DNA from: Clostridiaceae bacterium
GTDB taxonomy: Bacteria; Bacillota; Clostridia; Saccharofermentanales; DTU023
Assembly: GCA_012799825.1 (NCBI GenBank)
Contig: JAAZKK010000104.1
Coordinates: 1 to 36,158, forward strand
Direction: 5' to 3'
Length of the DNA: 36,158 nucleotides
In this document: one piece after another, positions 24,863 to 32,006 of the stretch
Numbering within the stretch: position 1 is the stretch's first letter
Layout: the number at the start of each line of letters is the position of its first letter
Program-made: the position numbers and the translations under genes
Notes under the pieces: model-generated
What the model was told of the DNA's origin: nothing
The model's database searches: none
What the model saw: the letters and a program-made list of their open reading frames with translations, nothing else

Positions 24863-26743
24863 ATGACTAATTCTAAGAATGCCGCGGCGACGATCGCAAA
24901 GGCTTCCGCAAGCGATGAATATGCCGGGATGTCGGCTGGAATAACCGTATACGCGAACAATCCCCTTAACACAAAGGAAGACACAACATCGGCCTCGATG
25001 CGTCGCGTTTTGGACGTGAAAGATCCGATGCCTTTGGACACGGCAGTTCTTCGAGGTGATGCGTTCAAAGGAAGTGAAACGCGCAGCGCTAGCCGAATTC
25101 AGGAGATCGTGCAAAAAGATGCCATACTCTCGAGTGATTCAGATTACGGCGCAGCAAAAAAAGAGGTCATATACCAGGATGTGCCGACGAATGGCAGATG
25201 GCGCGAAAGCGGTGTGCTGCTTCATATTACGAGCTTGCCTTCGCCTTATGGCATCGGCGCGATGGGCGATGAAGCGCGCGCTTTTATGGATTTTCTAGTG
25301 GCCTCCGGCCAGCGCCTTTGGCAGATTCTGCCTCTAGGGATGACAGGCTATGGCGATTCGCCTTATCAGTCGTTTTCGACGAGGGCAGGCAATCCGTATC
25401 TGATTGATCCCTTGACGCTCGTCCGTGAAGGGCTCCTAGATAAGGAAGACCTCGATCGCATACCGTTCGGTGACGATCCGGATCGCGTCAATTACAGTCT
25501 GATATCGCGCAACCGACCAACCATGCTTCGTCTTGCGTGGACGCGCTTCAAAGAGGGTTCCTTTGCTTCAATGATGCGCTCTTTTTCCGATTTTCGAGAG
25601 GCCGAAGAAGCGTCGTGGCTCCGGGAATTTGCGTGTTTCATGTCGATTAAGCATCTTTATAGCGGCGTTTCGTGGGATAAATGGCCGGAACCTTTGAGAA
25701 TGCGTGATGACGATGCGCTTGAGGCGTATGCATCGGAACATCAAGACGACATCCTTTACTACGAATTTGTACAATTCCTCTTCTTCCGGCAATGGAAAGC
25801 GCTGCTCGATGACGCGCATGAGCGCGGCATTGAGATTGTGGGCGATCTTCCGATCTATGTGGCGTACGATTCTGTTGAAGTCTGGTCGCAGCCTCATCTC
25901 TTTCAGCTCGACGAGCAGCTATTGCCGACGTTTGTGGCCGGCTGTCCGCCGGACGCTTTTTCGGACGATGGGCAGCTTTGGGGAAATCCGCTCTATAAAT
26001 GGGATGTTCTGGCCGAGGATGACTTCCGTTTCTGGGTGGATCGTATACGCTTTCAGCTACGTCTTGTAGATCGCCTGCGGATCGATCATTTCCGCGGTCT
26101 TGAGTCGTATTGGTCGGTTCCATTTGGCGATACCACAGCGCGGCGCGGCAATTGGATTTCGGGACCGGCAGAAGATCTTCTTGAGGCGATCGGAAACGCC
26201 GTCGACTTGCGTATAATATTTGCTGAGGATCTCGGCTTCATTACGCCTGAGGTCTTGGCGCTCCGCGATCGCTTCGCGCTTCCCGGCATGAAAGTTCTGC
26301 AATTCGCGTTTAATCCTGAGGCGACAAGCGAACACATCCCGCACAACCTTGATTACCATAACGTTCTTTACACCGGCACACACGATAATGACACCATTCG
26401 CGGCTGGTTTGAAGACTGGGACCCGAAAGAAGTAGCGTTTGCGCGAAAATACCTAGGGATCAGCGATGACGAGGGTATCGTTACCGGTATGATGCGTGGT
26501 GCGGCGACCTCTGTGTGCCGCACAGTGATTTACCAGATGCAGGATATCTTGGAACTCGGCAACGAAAGCCGCATGAATGAGCCCGCAACGATGTCGGGGA
26601 ACTGGCAATGGCGCATGCGCCCCGGCATGCTCACGAAGGATCGAATTCGCTTTCTTTATGATCTTACAAAAATGAGCGGTCGGCTGCCGGAACAGCAAGG
26701 CGATGTTCCAAAACCCGTATCGTGCATCGCGGCTGAATGGTGA
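24863..26743 (+). CDS. malQ: 4-alpha-glucanotransferase (amylomaltase, GH77) with long N-terminal extension
   Basis: A 626-residue protein. The GH77 domain begins at about residue 111 (GRWRESGVLLHITSLPSPYGIG) and runs to the end, the normal length of about 500-515 residues. Catalytic landmarks are present: the nucleophile D408 in RIDHFRG, the acid/base E455 in FAEDLG, and D508 in THDND. It disproportionates maltodextrins in the cytoplasm, supporting maltose or glycogen use. The first 110 residues (rich in Ala, Ser and Asp, without hydrophobic segments or a recognisable domain) are not a usual part of the family. The start at 24863 has GTGAGG 11 nt upstream, a mediocre site. A start nearer the catalytic domain is not ruled out, but I see no better ribosome site there. 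Cytidine deaminase follows after 157 nt. Confidence 0.93.
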   Translation: MTNSKNAAATIAKASASDEYAGMSAGITVYANNPLNTKEDTTSASMRRVLDVKDPMPLDTAVLRGDAFKGSETRSASRIQEIVQKDAILSSDSDYGAAKKEVIYQDVPTNGRWRESGVLLHITSLPSPYGIGAMGDEARAFMDFLVASGQRLWQILPLGMTGYGDSPYQSFSTRAGNPYLIDPLTLVREGLLDKEDLDRIPFGDDPDRVNYSLISRNRPTMLRLAWTRFKEGSFASMMRSFSDFREAEEASWLREFACFMSIKHLYSGVSWDKWPEPLRMRDDDALEAYASEHQDDILYYEFVQFLFFRQWKALLDDAHERGIEIVGDLPIYVAYDSVEVWSQPHLFQLDEQLLPTFVAGCPPDAFSDDGQLWGNPLYKWDVLAEDDFRFWVDRIRFQLRLVDRLRIDHFRGLESYWSVPFGDTTARRGNWISGPAEDLLEAIGNAVDLRIIFAEDLGFITPEVLALRDRFALPGMKVLQFAFNPEATSEHIPHNLDYHNVLYTGTHDNDTIRGWFEDWDPKEVAFARKYLGISDDEGIVTGMMRGAATSVCRTVIYQMQDILELGNESRMNEPATMSGNWQWRMRPGMLTKDRIRFLYDLTKMSGRLPEQQGDVPKPVSCIAAEW

Positions 26744-26900
26744 CACCTGAATGAACCCGAGCTCTTGGCAAAGACCGAATGTCCGATCGAACTAAACGTC
26801 GAACGAAAGCTACGTATCGAATAAATATCGGTAGAATACCGGATGTCGGATAAAAGCTGAACGTGCAATGTGAGTTGAAGTTCCGAGAAAGGAGGTGAAT

Positions 26901-27332
26901 ATGTTTAATCAAGAACTGAAGAAAACACTTGTTGAATCGGCCTTTAAGGCGCGCGAGGGAAGTTACTCTCCCTACTCCTGTTTTATGGTCGGCGCGGCGA
27001 TTTTAACAGCGGATGGTCGGATATTTACTGGCGCGAACGTTGAGAACGCGTCCTATGGTGCTACAATTTGTGCCGAGAGAACGGCGGCAGTCAAGGCGGC
27101 ATCTTCCGGTGCCCGGCAGTTCACGGCTATCGCGATCACCGGTTTTTCGGATGATGTCCCGCCTGAAGACCGCGGTTACGCTTTCCCCTGCGGAATTTGC
27201 CGTCAAGTGCTTCGCGAGTTTCTCCCCGAATCAGGCGATATCGCCGTCTTCGTCGCTCTATCTCCGGACGACGTGTTCGAGACGACACTGAATGCCCTTC
27301 TTCCGCATTCATTTGGCCCGGAGTATTTGTAA
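26901..27332 (+). CDS. cdd: Cytidine deaminase
   Basis: A 143-residue homotetrameric-type cytidine deaminase. The zinc site is formed by CAERTA (the cysteine variant of HAE, with the catalytic glutamate) and PCGICRQVLREF, and the substrate-binding NVENASYG precedes it. It deaminates cytidine and deoxycytidine to uridine and deoxyuridine in pyrimidine salvage. The start is the ATG at 26901, with AAAGGAGGTGA ending just before it. The in-frame GTG six bases upstream lies within this ribosome site and is not the start. It is downstream of malQ in the same direction. The 157-nt gap has no coding signal. Confidence 0.95.
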   Translation: MFNQELKKTLVESAFKAREGSYSPYSCFMVGAAILTADGRIFTGANVENASYGATICAERTAAVKAASSGARQFTAIAITGFSDDVPPEDRGYAFPCGICRQVLREFLPESGDIAVFVALSPDDVFETTLNALLPHSFGPEYL

Positions 27333-27495
27333 CAAAAACCTTTATCCAATCTTTCATGAATGGCAACAAATGACGCCATTGATATTTTAGCGCGGCCAAA
27401 TGTGCCATTGAAATCAGCACTGCCGATATCGCCTTCAAAACTTAAACTGCATAAGATGTCTATGATTATTCATTTCTAGAGGAAATCTCATACTT

Positions 27496-28914
27496 TCAGC
27501 AGCTAAGATCACACGGGCGGCGTACGATGTCGCCTTTTTTGATGACGGTGTCGACAAGGTTCATCGCAAAGTGATAGGAAAGATGTCGATACCCCGGACA
27601 GTCGAGGATGACAACATCGGCGGCTTTTCCTTTTTCGAGCGATCCGATGCGATCGGCGCGGTCGATAGCGGCGGCAGAGTTCAGTGTAATCGCCGTGATG
27701 GTTTCCTCTATGGTTAGCTTCATGTATATGGTTGCAAGTGCGATCATGAGCGGGATCGACTGTGAGTAGCAGCTTCCGGGATTGAGGTCAGTGCCGAGTG
27801 CAACGGCCAATCCGTGGTCGATCATGAAGCGCGCGCGAGCGTAAGGTTCACGGAGACTGAATGCAGTCAGCGGGAGTACGCAGGCAATGCATCCGGCGTC
27901 ACGCATGGCAAATAGATCTTCGTCTTTTGCCTTGAGCAGGTGATCCGCGCTCACGGCACCGAGCTTCGCGGCAAGCCCGGCGCCCCCTATCGGCTCAATT
28001 TCATCGGCATGCATCTTAAGCTTGAAGCCCAGCTCTTTCGCCGCGCGAAGGAGTTTCTCCGATTCTTCAAGCGAAAAAACGCCCTCTTCAGTAAAAATGT
28101 CGCAGAATTCGGCTCGACCTGCCGCCATGGGAAGCCCTTCTTTGATCAAATAGTCGATGTACTCGCCGCTTCGGCCTTTCCATGAGGGAGGCACAGCGTG
28201 GGCGCCAAGATATGTTTTGACGACATCGACGGGGTGATCACGATCGAGCTGCTCCATGACACGGAGCATTTTATCTTCGGTTGCCGTGTCTTCGCCGTAA
28301 CCCGTCTTCCCTTCCACGGTGGTGATACCAAGGTCGAGCATGCGCTCCATCCGCTTGTAACCTTCTTCGTAAAGTTCTATTTCGGACGCGGCATGCGTTG
28401 CTCTGTTCGTCGCCGCAATGCCGCCGCCCATTCGCATGATGTCCATGTAAGAGGCGCCCTGAAGCCGAAGGTTAAACTCGTCCTCACGATAGCCGCCGAA
28501 AACGAAATGCGTATGAGGATCGACAAAGCCAGGAAGGACGATTTTACCTGTAGCATCGATACAGGTGATTGCTTCGTCGCGGATGATTACATCGTCCGAC
28601 CGGAGGTCCAACTGACGGCTCGACGGGCGATCCAACTGGCAATTCGACTCGCAGCTCGACATATGACCCGATGAGCGATCCAGCGGGCAATTCGACTCGC
28701 AGTTCAACTCACGGCTCGACCGGAGATCCGATTGACGTTGCCTTAATTGGCGACGCACGTCGTTGGTCGTTCCCACCGCTGTGATGACACCGTTTTGTGA
28801 AAGAAGGGCGCCATTTGGAATCACGCGAAGTTCGGCCATTGCGCTGCCATTTCGGGCGTGACAGCCTTTCGGTGTAACAAGTTCGTTTGCGTTTTCTATT
28901 AAAAGTATGCTCAT
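27496..28914 (-). CDS. hutI: Imidazolonepropionase with an internal repetitive insertion
   Basis: A 472-residue amidohydrolase against about 405-425 for typical HutI. It hydrolyses imidazolone-5-propionate to N-formimino-L-glutamate in histidine degradation. The metal motif is VDPHTHFVFGG (about residues 131-141), with HADEI and GTDLNPGS further on, all as in the family. Residues about 57-110 are an insertion rich in Ser, Cys, Arg, Leu and Asp with an in-frame 16-residue repeat (NCESNCPLDR, then SCESNCQLDR). It separates the N-terminal beta-sandwich strand ending in GTTNDVRRQL from the strand leading into TGKIVLPGF. The frame is intact and the catalytic residues are kept, so the enzyme is probably active. 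The ribosome site is weak. Upstream, on the other strand, lies the toxin-antitoxin cassette. Confidence 0.93.
   Translation of the reverse strand: MSILLIENANELVTPKGCHARNGSAMAELRVIPNGALLSQNGVITAVGTTNDVRRQLRQRQSDLRSSRELNCESNCPLDRSSGHMSSCESNCQLDRPSSRQLDLRSDDVIIRDEAITCIDATGKIVLPGFVDPHTHFVFGGYREDEFNLRLQGASYMDIMRMGGGIAATNRATHAASEIELYEEGYKRMERMLDLGITTVEGKTGYGEDTATEDKMLRVMEQLDRDHPVDVVKTYLGAHAVPPSWKGRSGEYIDYLIKEGLPMAAGRAEFCDIFTEEGVFSLEESEKLLRAAKELGFKLKMHADEIEPIGGAGLAAKLGAVSADHLLKAKDEDLFAMRDAGCIACVLPLTAFSLREPYARARFMIDHGLAVALGTDLNPGSCYSQSIPLMIALATIYMKLTIEETITAITLNSAAAIDRADRIGSLEKGKAADVVILDCPGYRHLSYHFAMNLVDTVIKKGDIVRRPCDLSC
28603..28740. repeat. In-frame 48-nt (24-nt sub-unit) tandem repeat within hutI
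   Basis: Units start at 28627 and 28675. Their first 34 bases match at 30 positions, around a shared core GGCAATTCGACTCGCAG. A related half-unit precedes (28603-28626) and another begins at 28723, so a 24-nt sub-period is visible. Both periods are multiples of three, which preserves the hutI frame and encodes the Ser/Cys-rich insertion. Confidence 0.8.
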
Positions 28915-28971
28915 AGATGCTGCTTTCTAAGTGCAAGGGCTTCTGTGCTTTTACAACTTTTCCCTAATGTA

Positions 28972-29048
28972 CCTATTGTACCAAAACAGTGTGCCTATAA
29001 CGCCTTGTTAGCAAGTGTTTGAAGTTCGTTCAGCGGCTCCCTGTTTAA
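28972..29048. repeat. Left copy of 77-nt direct repeat flanking the toxin-antitoxin pair
   Basis: Begins CCTATTGTACCAAAACAGTG and ends CCCTGTTTAA. It matches 29986-30062 at 74 of 77 positions, in the same orientation, 1014 nt away. It lies about 60 nt upstream of the hutI start. The remaining sequence to 29237 (the 28915-29237 gap) holds only the higBA promoter and no further gene. Confidence 0.85.
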
Positions 29049-29177
29049 TAGAGTGAGAATTTTGAGGCACTGAACACACTTTTCTCATTAATGCGCATAT
29101 GAAAAACGACCAAGATTCCTTCTGATCGTTGTACTTGTTTTTGCATTACCTAACAGGTTAGACATCCCCTATTCCGT

Positions 29178-29206
29178 TTGACTTTTGAACGCATTTTTGC
29201 TATCAT
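29178..29206 (+). promoter_or_regulatory. Promoter of the higBA-like pair
   Basis: TTGACT (29178-29183), a 17-nt spacer and TATCAT (29201-29206) with a TGC directly before the -10 (extended -10). The toxin ATG follows 31 nt downstream with GAGGAG in between. The position suits autoregulation by the antitoxin, although I could not identify its operator. Confidence 0.7.
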
Positions 29207-29237
29207 TTCTTCAGAAAATAGATAGAGGAGAAAGTCT

Positions 29238-29597
29238 ATGTTCAAAATTGAGTTTTACTCAACTGCCGATGGTGTCTCTGAACTATGGGACTTTCTTGAT
29301 GACTTACAAAAGAAGGCAATAAAGAGCAAAGATGCTCGAGTACAACACAAACAAATTGTCTTGTACATACAGCTACTTAAAGACTATGGTACAAGGCTAG
29401 GCGAAAACATCACTAAGCATCTTGAAGATGACATATGGGAACTCAGACCGGGGAATAATAGAGTACTGTTCTTCTATCACAAAGATAATACTTATGTTCT
29501 CCTCCATCAGTTCCGAAAGAAAACACAGAAAACTCCTCGCCGGGAGATTGAAAAAGCCAAAGCGAAACGTGACGATTGGATTGCCAGAAAGGGGTGA
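29238..29597 (+). CDS. higB: HigB-like (phage Gp49/RelE family) type II toxin
   Basis: A 119-residue basic protein. It has the Gp49-like HigB pattern: an N-terminal FKIEFYSTADGVSELWDFLDDL, a central LGENITKHLEDDIWELRPGNNRVLFFYH, and a C-terminal LLHQFRKKTQKTPRREIEKAKAKRDDW. In this family the central strand with ELR...R.F and the HxFxKK(T)xKTP.REI.KA helix are diagnostic. The toxins are ribosome-dependent mRNA endonucleases. GAGGAG lies seven bases before the ATG, and a good promoter lies just upstream. The toxin gene precedes the antitoxin gene, the usual order for higBA. It is the only + strand pair within the minus-strand histidine cluster. Confidence 0.9.
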   Translation: MFKIEFYSTADGVSELWDFLDDLQKKAIKSKDARVQHKQIVLYIQLLKDYGTRLGENITKHLEDDIWELRPGNNRVLFFYHKDNTYVLLHQFRKKTQKTPRREIEKAKAKRDDWIARKG

Positions 29598-29603
29598 CAA
29601 ATT

Positions 29604-29903
29604 ATGCCTACTTGGATCGATTATAAAAAACATGTAAGAGAGACCAATCCTGAAATCGGAAAAGATATTGACGAGGTTGAAACGATTTCACAAATTGTCG
29701 GCGTTATGATTGAGCGCCGCCATGACCTTGAACTTTCTCAACGGGAACTCGCCGATATGTGCGGCCTTCCACATTCTTCCGTTGCCAGAATTGAATCCGG
29801 AAAAAGCACTCCGAATCTCAGGACACTTTTGAAAATTTTCCGAGAGCTCGATCTGAATTTGGTTGCAGAACCTGCAGCGAGCTCTTCTCATAAAGAAGAA
29901 TAA
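29604..29903 (+). CDS. higA: HigA-like XRE-family antitoxin
   Basis: A 99-residue protein. The helix-turn-helix is in the middle, LSQRELADMCGLPHSSVARIESGKSTPNLRTLLKIFREL (about residues 44-82), preceded by an acidic segment likely to contact the toxin. It should neutralise the HigB-like toxin and repress the shared promoter. Its ATG follows the toxin stop by six bases, with the ribosome site AAAGGGGTGA overlapping that stop, so translation is coupled. The Ser/Glu-rich tail (ASSSHKEE) is probably disordered. Confidence 0.92.
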   Translation: MPTWIDYKKHVRETNPEIGKDIDEVETISQIVGVMIERRHDLELSQRELADMCGLPHSSVARIESGKSTPNLRTLLKIFRELDLNLVAEPAASSSHKEE

Positions 29904-29958
29904 GCATAAACGAAAGAATAAACAGGAATGAAAAAGAAAAGGTGTCACTAACTGACTT

Positions 29959-29987
29959 CAAGCGTTTGAAGATCGTTCAGCGGATCC
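29959..29987. repeat. Partial extra copy of the 77-nt repeat's distal half
   Basis: CAAGCGTTTGAAG...GGATCC here matches 30026-30054 at 28 of 29 positions. It lies 67 nt before that copy and directly abuts the start of the right repeat, so the right end carries one and a half tandem copies. Confidence 0.75.
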
Positions 29988-30062
29988 TATTGTACCAAAA
30001 CAGTGTGCCTATAACGCATTGTTAGCAAGCGTTTGAAGTTCGTTCAGCGGATCCCTGTTTAA
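29986..30062. repeat. Right copy of 77-nt direct repeat flanking the toxin-antitoxin pair
   Basis: Matches 28972-29048 at 74 of 77 positions. It ends six bases from the stop codon of the B12 mutase-like gene. Collapsing the two copies would remove the toxin-antitoxin pair and leave the mutase gene and hutI neatly adjacent. Confidence 0.85.
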
Positions 30063-30068
30063 CACGCT

Positions 30069-32006
30069 TTAATCATAATGCTTCTGTTGCGGTTGTTCCA
30101 TAAGAAGTCGCCGGGCATCATCCATATGGCTTGCTGCAATCGCGATGCGTTGATCCATCGACATGGGTTTCCCGCTCTCGGGATCAATCACGTGCATGCC
30201 GCCGCGGATCAGTCTCGTTTGCCACGATATAGCATGCTGGAATGTCTCTCGTTCACGCCAGAGATATGGCACGGGGAAGAAACCTGCCGCAAAAACAAGA
30301 AACAGCCCCTCCGGCGTGTAAAGACTCGGGATGGCTTTTTCCATCGCGCGGACGAGCGCAGTCGCCTCATTGTAGAGCGACATCGTACGCCCGCGAACTT
30401 CCTCATGCCGGTTCATGTCCTCAATATCGCCGCGACGACGCGCTTCGCGCCACGATTTCAGTGTGTAGAGTGTAATGCGAATGCTTTCGTCGATGACAGA
30501 AGGCGTCGCCAGATGTGACGCCTCCGAATAACTGACAACATGGATCAGGGGCGGGCTTGCCGTGTTCAGAGGATCGATGTCGTCCATCAGGCAGGTGACG
30601 GCCGCAAGTTGCGCCTTCGCCTCTTCAGGATCGGGTTTGAAATAGTCAAGACCGGCACGCGGCTGGAGCAGCACCTGAAAGTGATCGTCACAGAGTGCTC
30701 CTGTCATCTTCAAAAGCGCGCGAGACTTCGCCAGATCCTGTAAGCCCCACGTCGCGCGAGGTGTGTTCAACATGTTTTGAAGGATGAACGTCCGAATGCC
30801 TAGTTTTTTTGCGAGCTTACATATGAGATAGACCGACGCGATATACGTGACATCGTCGCAACCCCTGAAAGCAAAATGATGCGAAACATTCGCTTCGAAG
30901 GCTTTGCCCGACGCGGAGATAAAACGAAGCGTCTCAAAATGTTCGCGAAGATTGGTCAAAAGATCGTACGGCCCGCGCTCATCTAAAAGATTAAACCACC
31001 AGAAAGACAGCGCATGCCAAACGATGTTGAGCGTGTCCTCGTACATAGCGGCAAGTTCGGAAATCCGTTTCGTGCCGGCGTAAGTCCGCACCAGCATCGG
31101 TCGAGCCGCGTCGTAGATCATTCGGAATTCTTCAGGCGAATTGACGGGCACGCCGCCGCCGTTCAGGCGACCTTCCCAGTCTTCGCCGAAGTTCGATTGT
31201 GTGAGCTGCGAGGTGCCGAGTGAGAGGATGTCCGTATAGCCTGTGTCGGCGAGTTGCTTTGCCCAGCGCATGCAGTCGTAGACAGAGTCGATGCGCTTTT
31301 TGTCGGAAGAGAACGGTCCCATATGGACGCGAATCAAAGGCGGTGTGCCTCCCTTGTCTTCCCAGGGGCGCTCGCGGCGCGACGCAAGCCTCAACTCAAC
31401 GGTGTCGCGGCGTGTACCGAACGCCGGATAGCTGACCTCCGGCGAAGGCGCCATATTGAGGTAGTTTCCGCTTCGAACAATGTCCCTGCCGAAAGCGAGC
31501 CGCGTCTGATCGTACTGACTGTTTTCTAAGATGTCAACGGGGATGCGGTCTTCAGGAACGCCCATCTTTTCGAGCGTTTCGCGCGCTGATTCCCCTCCGG
31601 AAAAGCAATGAACCAGCCCCCTGAACTCTTTTTCGATCGCTTTACATGACGCAGGCAATCCCCCAAAAAACAGATAATCGACCGCTCCTCCTTGGAAAAA
31701 GAGGTGATTTCCTTTTTTGAGCATTTCTACCAGAGTGCCGACGAGTCGCACGGCGTCTTGAGCGTCGAGGCGATAACTCACACCAAGGCGCGTGATCCTG
31801 TTGGATACAAGCCAGTCTAAAATCGCTTTTTGCGCGGCTTCTTCCCGGCAGGCCGTGAAGGCGCGTTCGATCGCATGATCGGCCAATACCGTTTCATAGC
31901 CGCAGTCGCGGAGAAGTCCGGCGGCAGACTGTATACCCATTGTATGCGCGTCGGCATCGGGTTTAATGAACCCGTATACGGGTAATAAGGCACCATTAGT
32001 CGTCAT
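30069..32006 (-). CDS. Single-chain coenzyme B12-dependent mutase-like protein (glutamate mutase superfamily)
   Basis: A 645-residue protein that I read as a B12-binding domain fused to a mutase TIM barrel. The N-terminal domain has DAHTMG (residues 19-24), an exact DxHxxG motif with H21 as likely cobalt ligand. S77 in GVSYRL and G106-G107 in FFQGGAVDY follow at the spacings expected for the DxHxxG...SxL...GG signature. The C-terminal part (about 170-600) resembles the GlmE catalytic subunit of glutamate mutase, especially SHHFAFRGCDDVTYIAS and the following helix with KLGIRTFILQ. The total length is close to GlmS plus GlmE combined. From memory of GlmE, only one of the three glutamate-binding arginines appears kept (LVRTYAGT), so the substrate may differ. 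It starts with an 11-nt overlap with the upstream opine-dehydrogenase-like gene, and its stop is six bases from a 77-nt repeat. No reactivase (GlmL) gene is visible. Confidence 0.75.
   Translation of the reverse strand: MTTNGALLPVYGFIKPDADAHTMGIQSAAGLLRDCGYETVLADHAIERAFTACREEAAQKAILDWLVSNRITRLGVSYRLDAQDAVRLVGTLVEMLKKGNHLFFQGGAVDYLFFGGLPASCKAIEKEFRGLVHCFSGGESARETLEKMGVPEDRIPVDILENSQYDQTRLAFGRDIVRSGNYLNMAPSPEVSYPAFGTRRDTVELRLASRRERPWEDKGGTPPLIRVHMGPFSSDKKRIDSVYDCMRWAKQLADTGYTDILSLGTSQLTQSNFGEDWEGRLNGGGVPVNSPEEFRMIYDAARPMLVRTYAGTKRISELAAMYEDTLNIVWHALSFWWFNLLDERGPYDLLTNLREHFETLRFISASGKAFEANVSHHFAFRGCDDVTYIASVYLICKLAKKLGIRTFILQNMLNTPRATWGLQDLAKSRALLKMTGALCDDHFQVLLQPRAGLDYFKPDPEEAKAQLAAVTCLMDDIDPLNTASPPLIHVVSYSEASHLATPSVIDESIRITLYTLKSWREARRRGDIEDMNRHEEVRGRTMSLYNEATALVRAMEKAIPSLYTPEGLFLVFAAGFFPVPYLWRERETFQHAISWQTRLIRGGMHVIDPESGKPMSMDQRIAIAASHMDDARRLLMEQPQQKHYD

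Noticed and set aside
27359-27380. AATGGC/GCCATT stem after cdd as a terminator
   Set aside because: The 6-bp stem is followed by GATATTTTAG with no T-run, too weak to call.
28972-30062. Insertion sequence or transposon carrying the toxin-antitoxin pair
   Set aside because: The flanking repeats are direct rather than inverted, and there is no transposase, so a recombination-derived cassette fits better.
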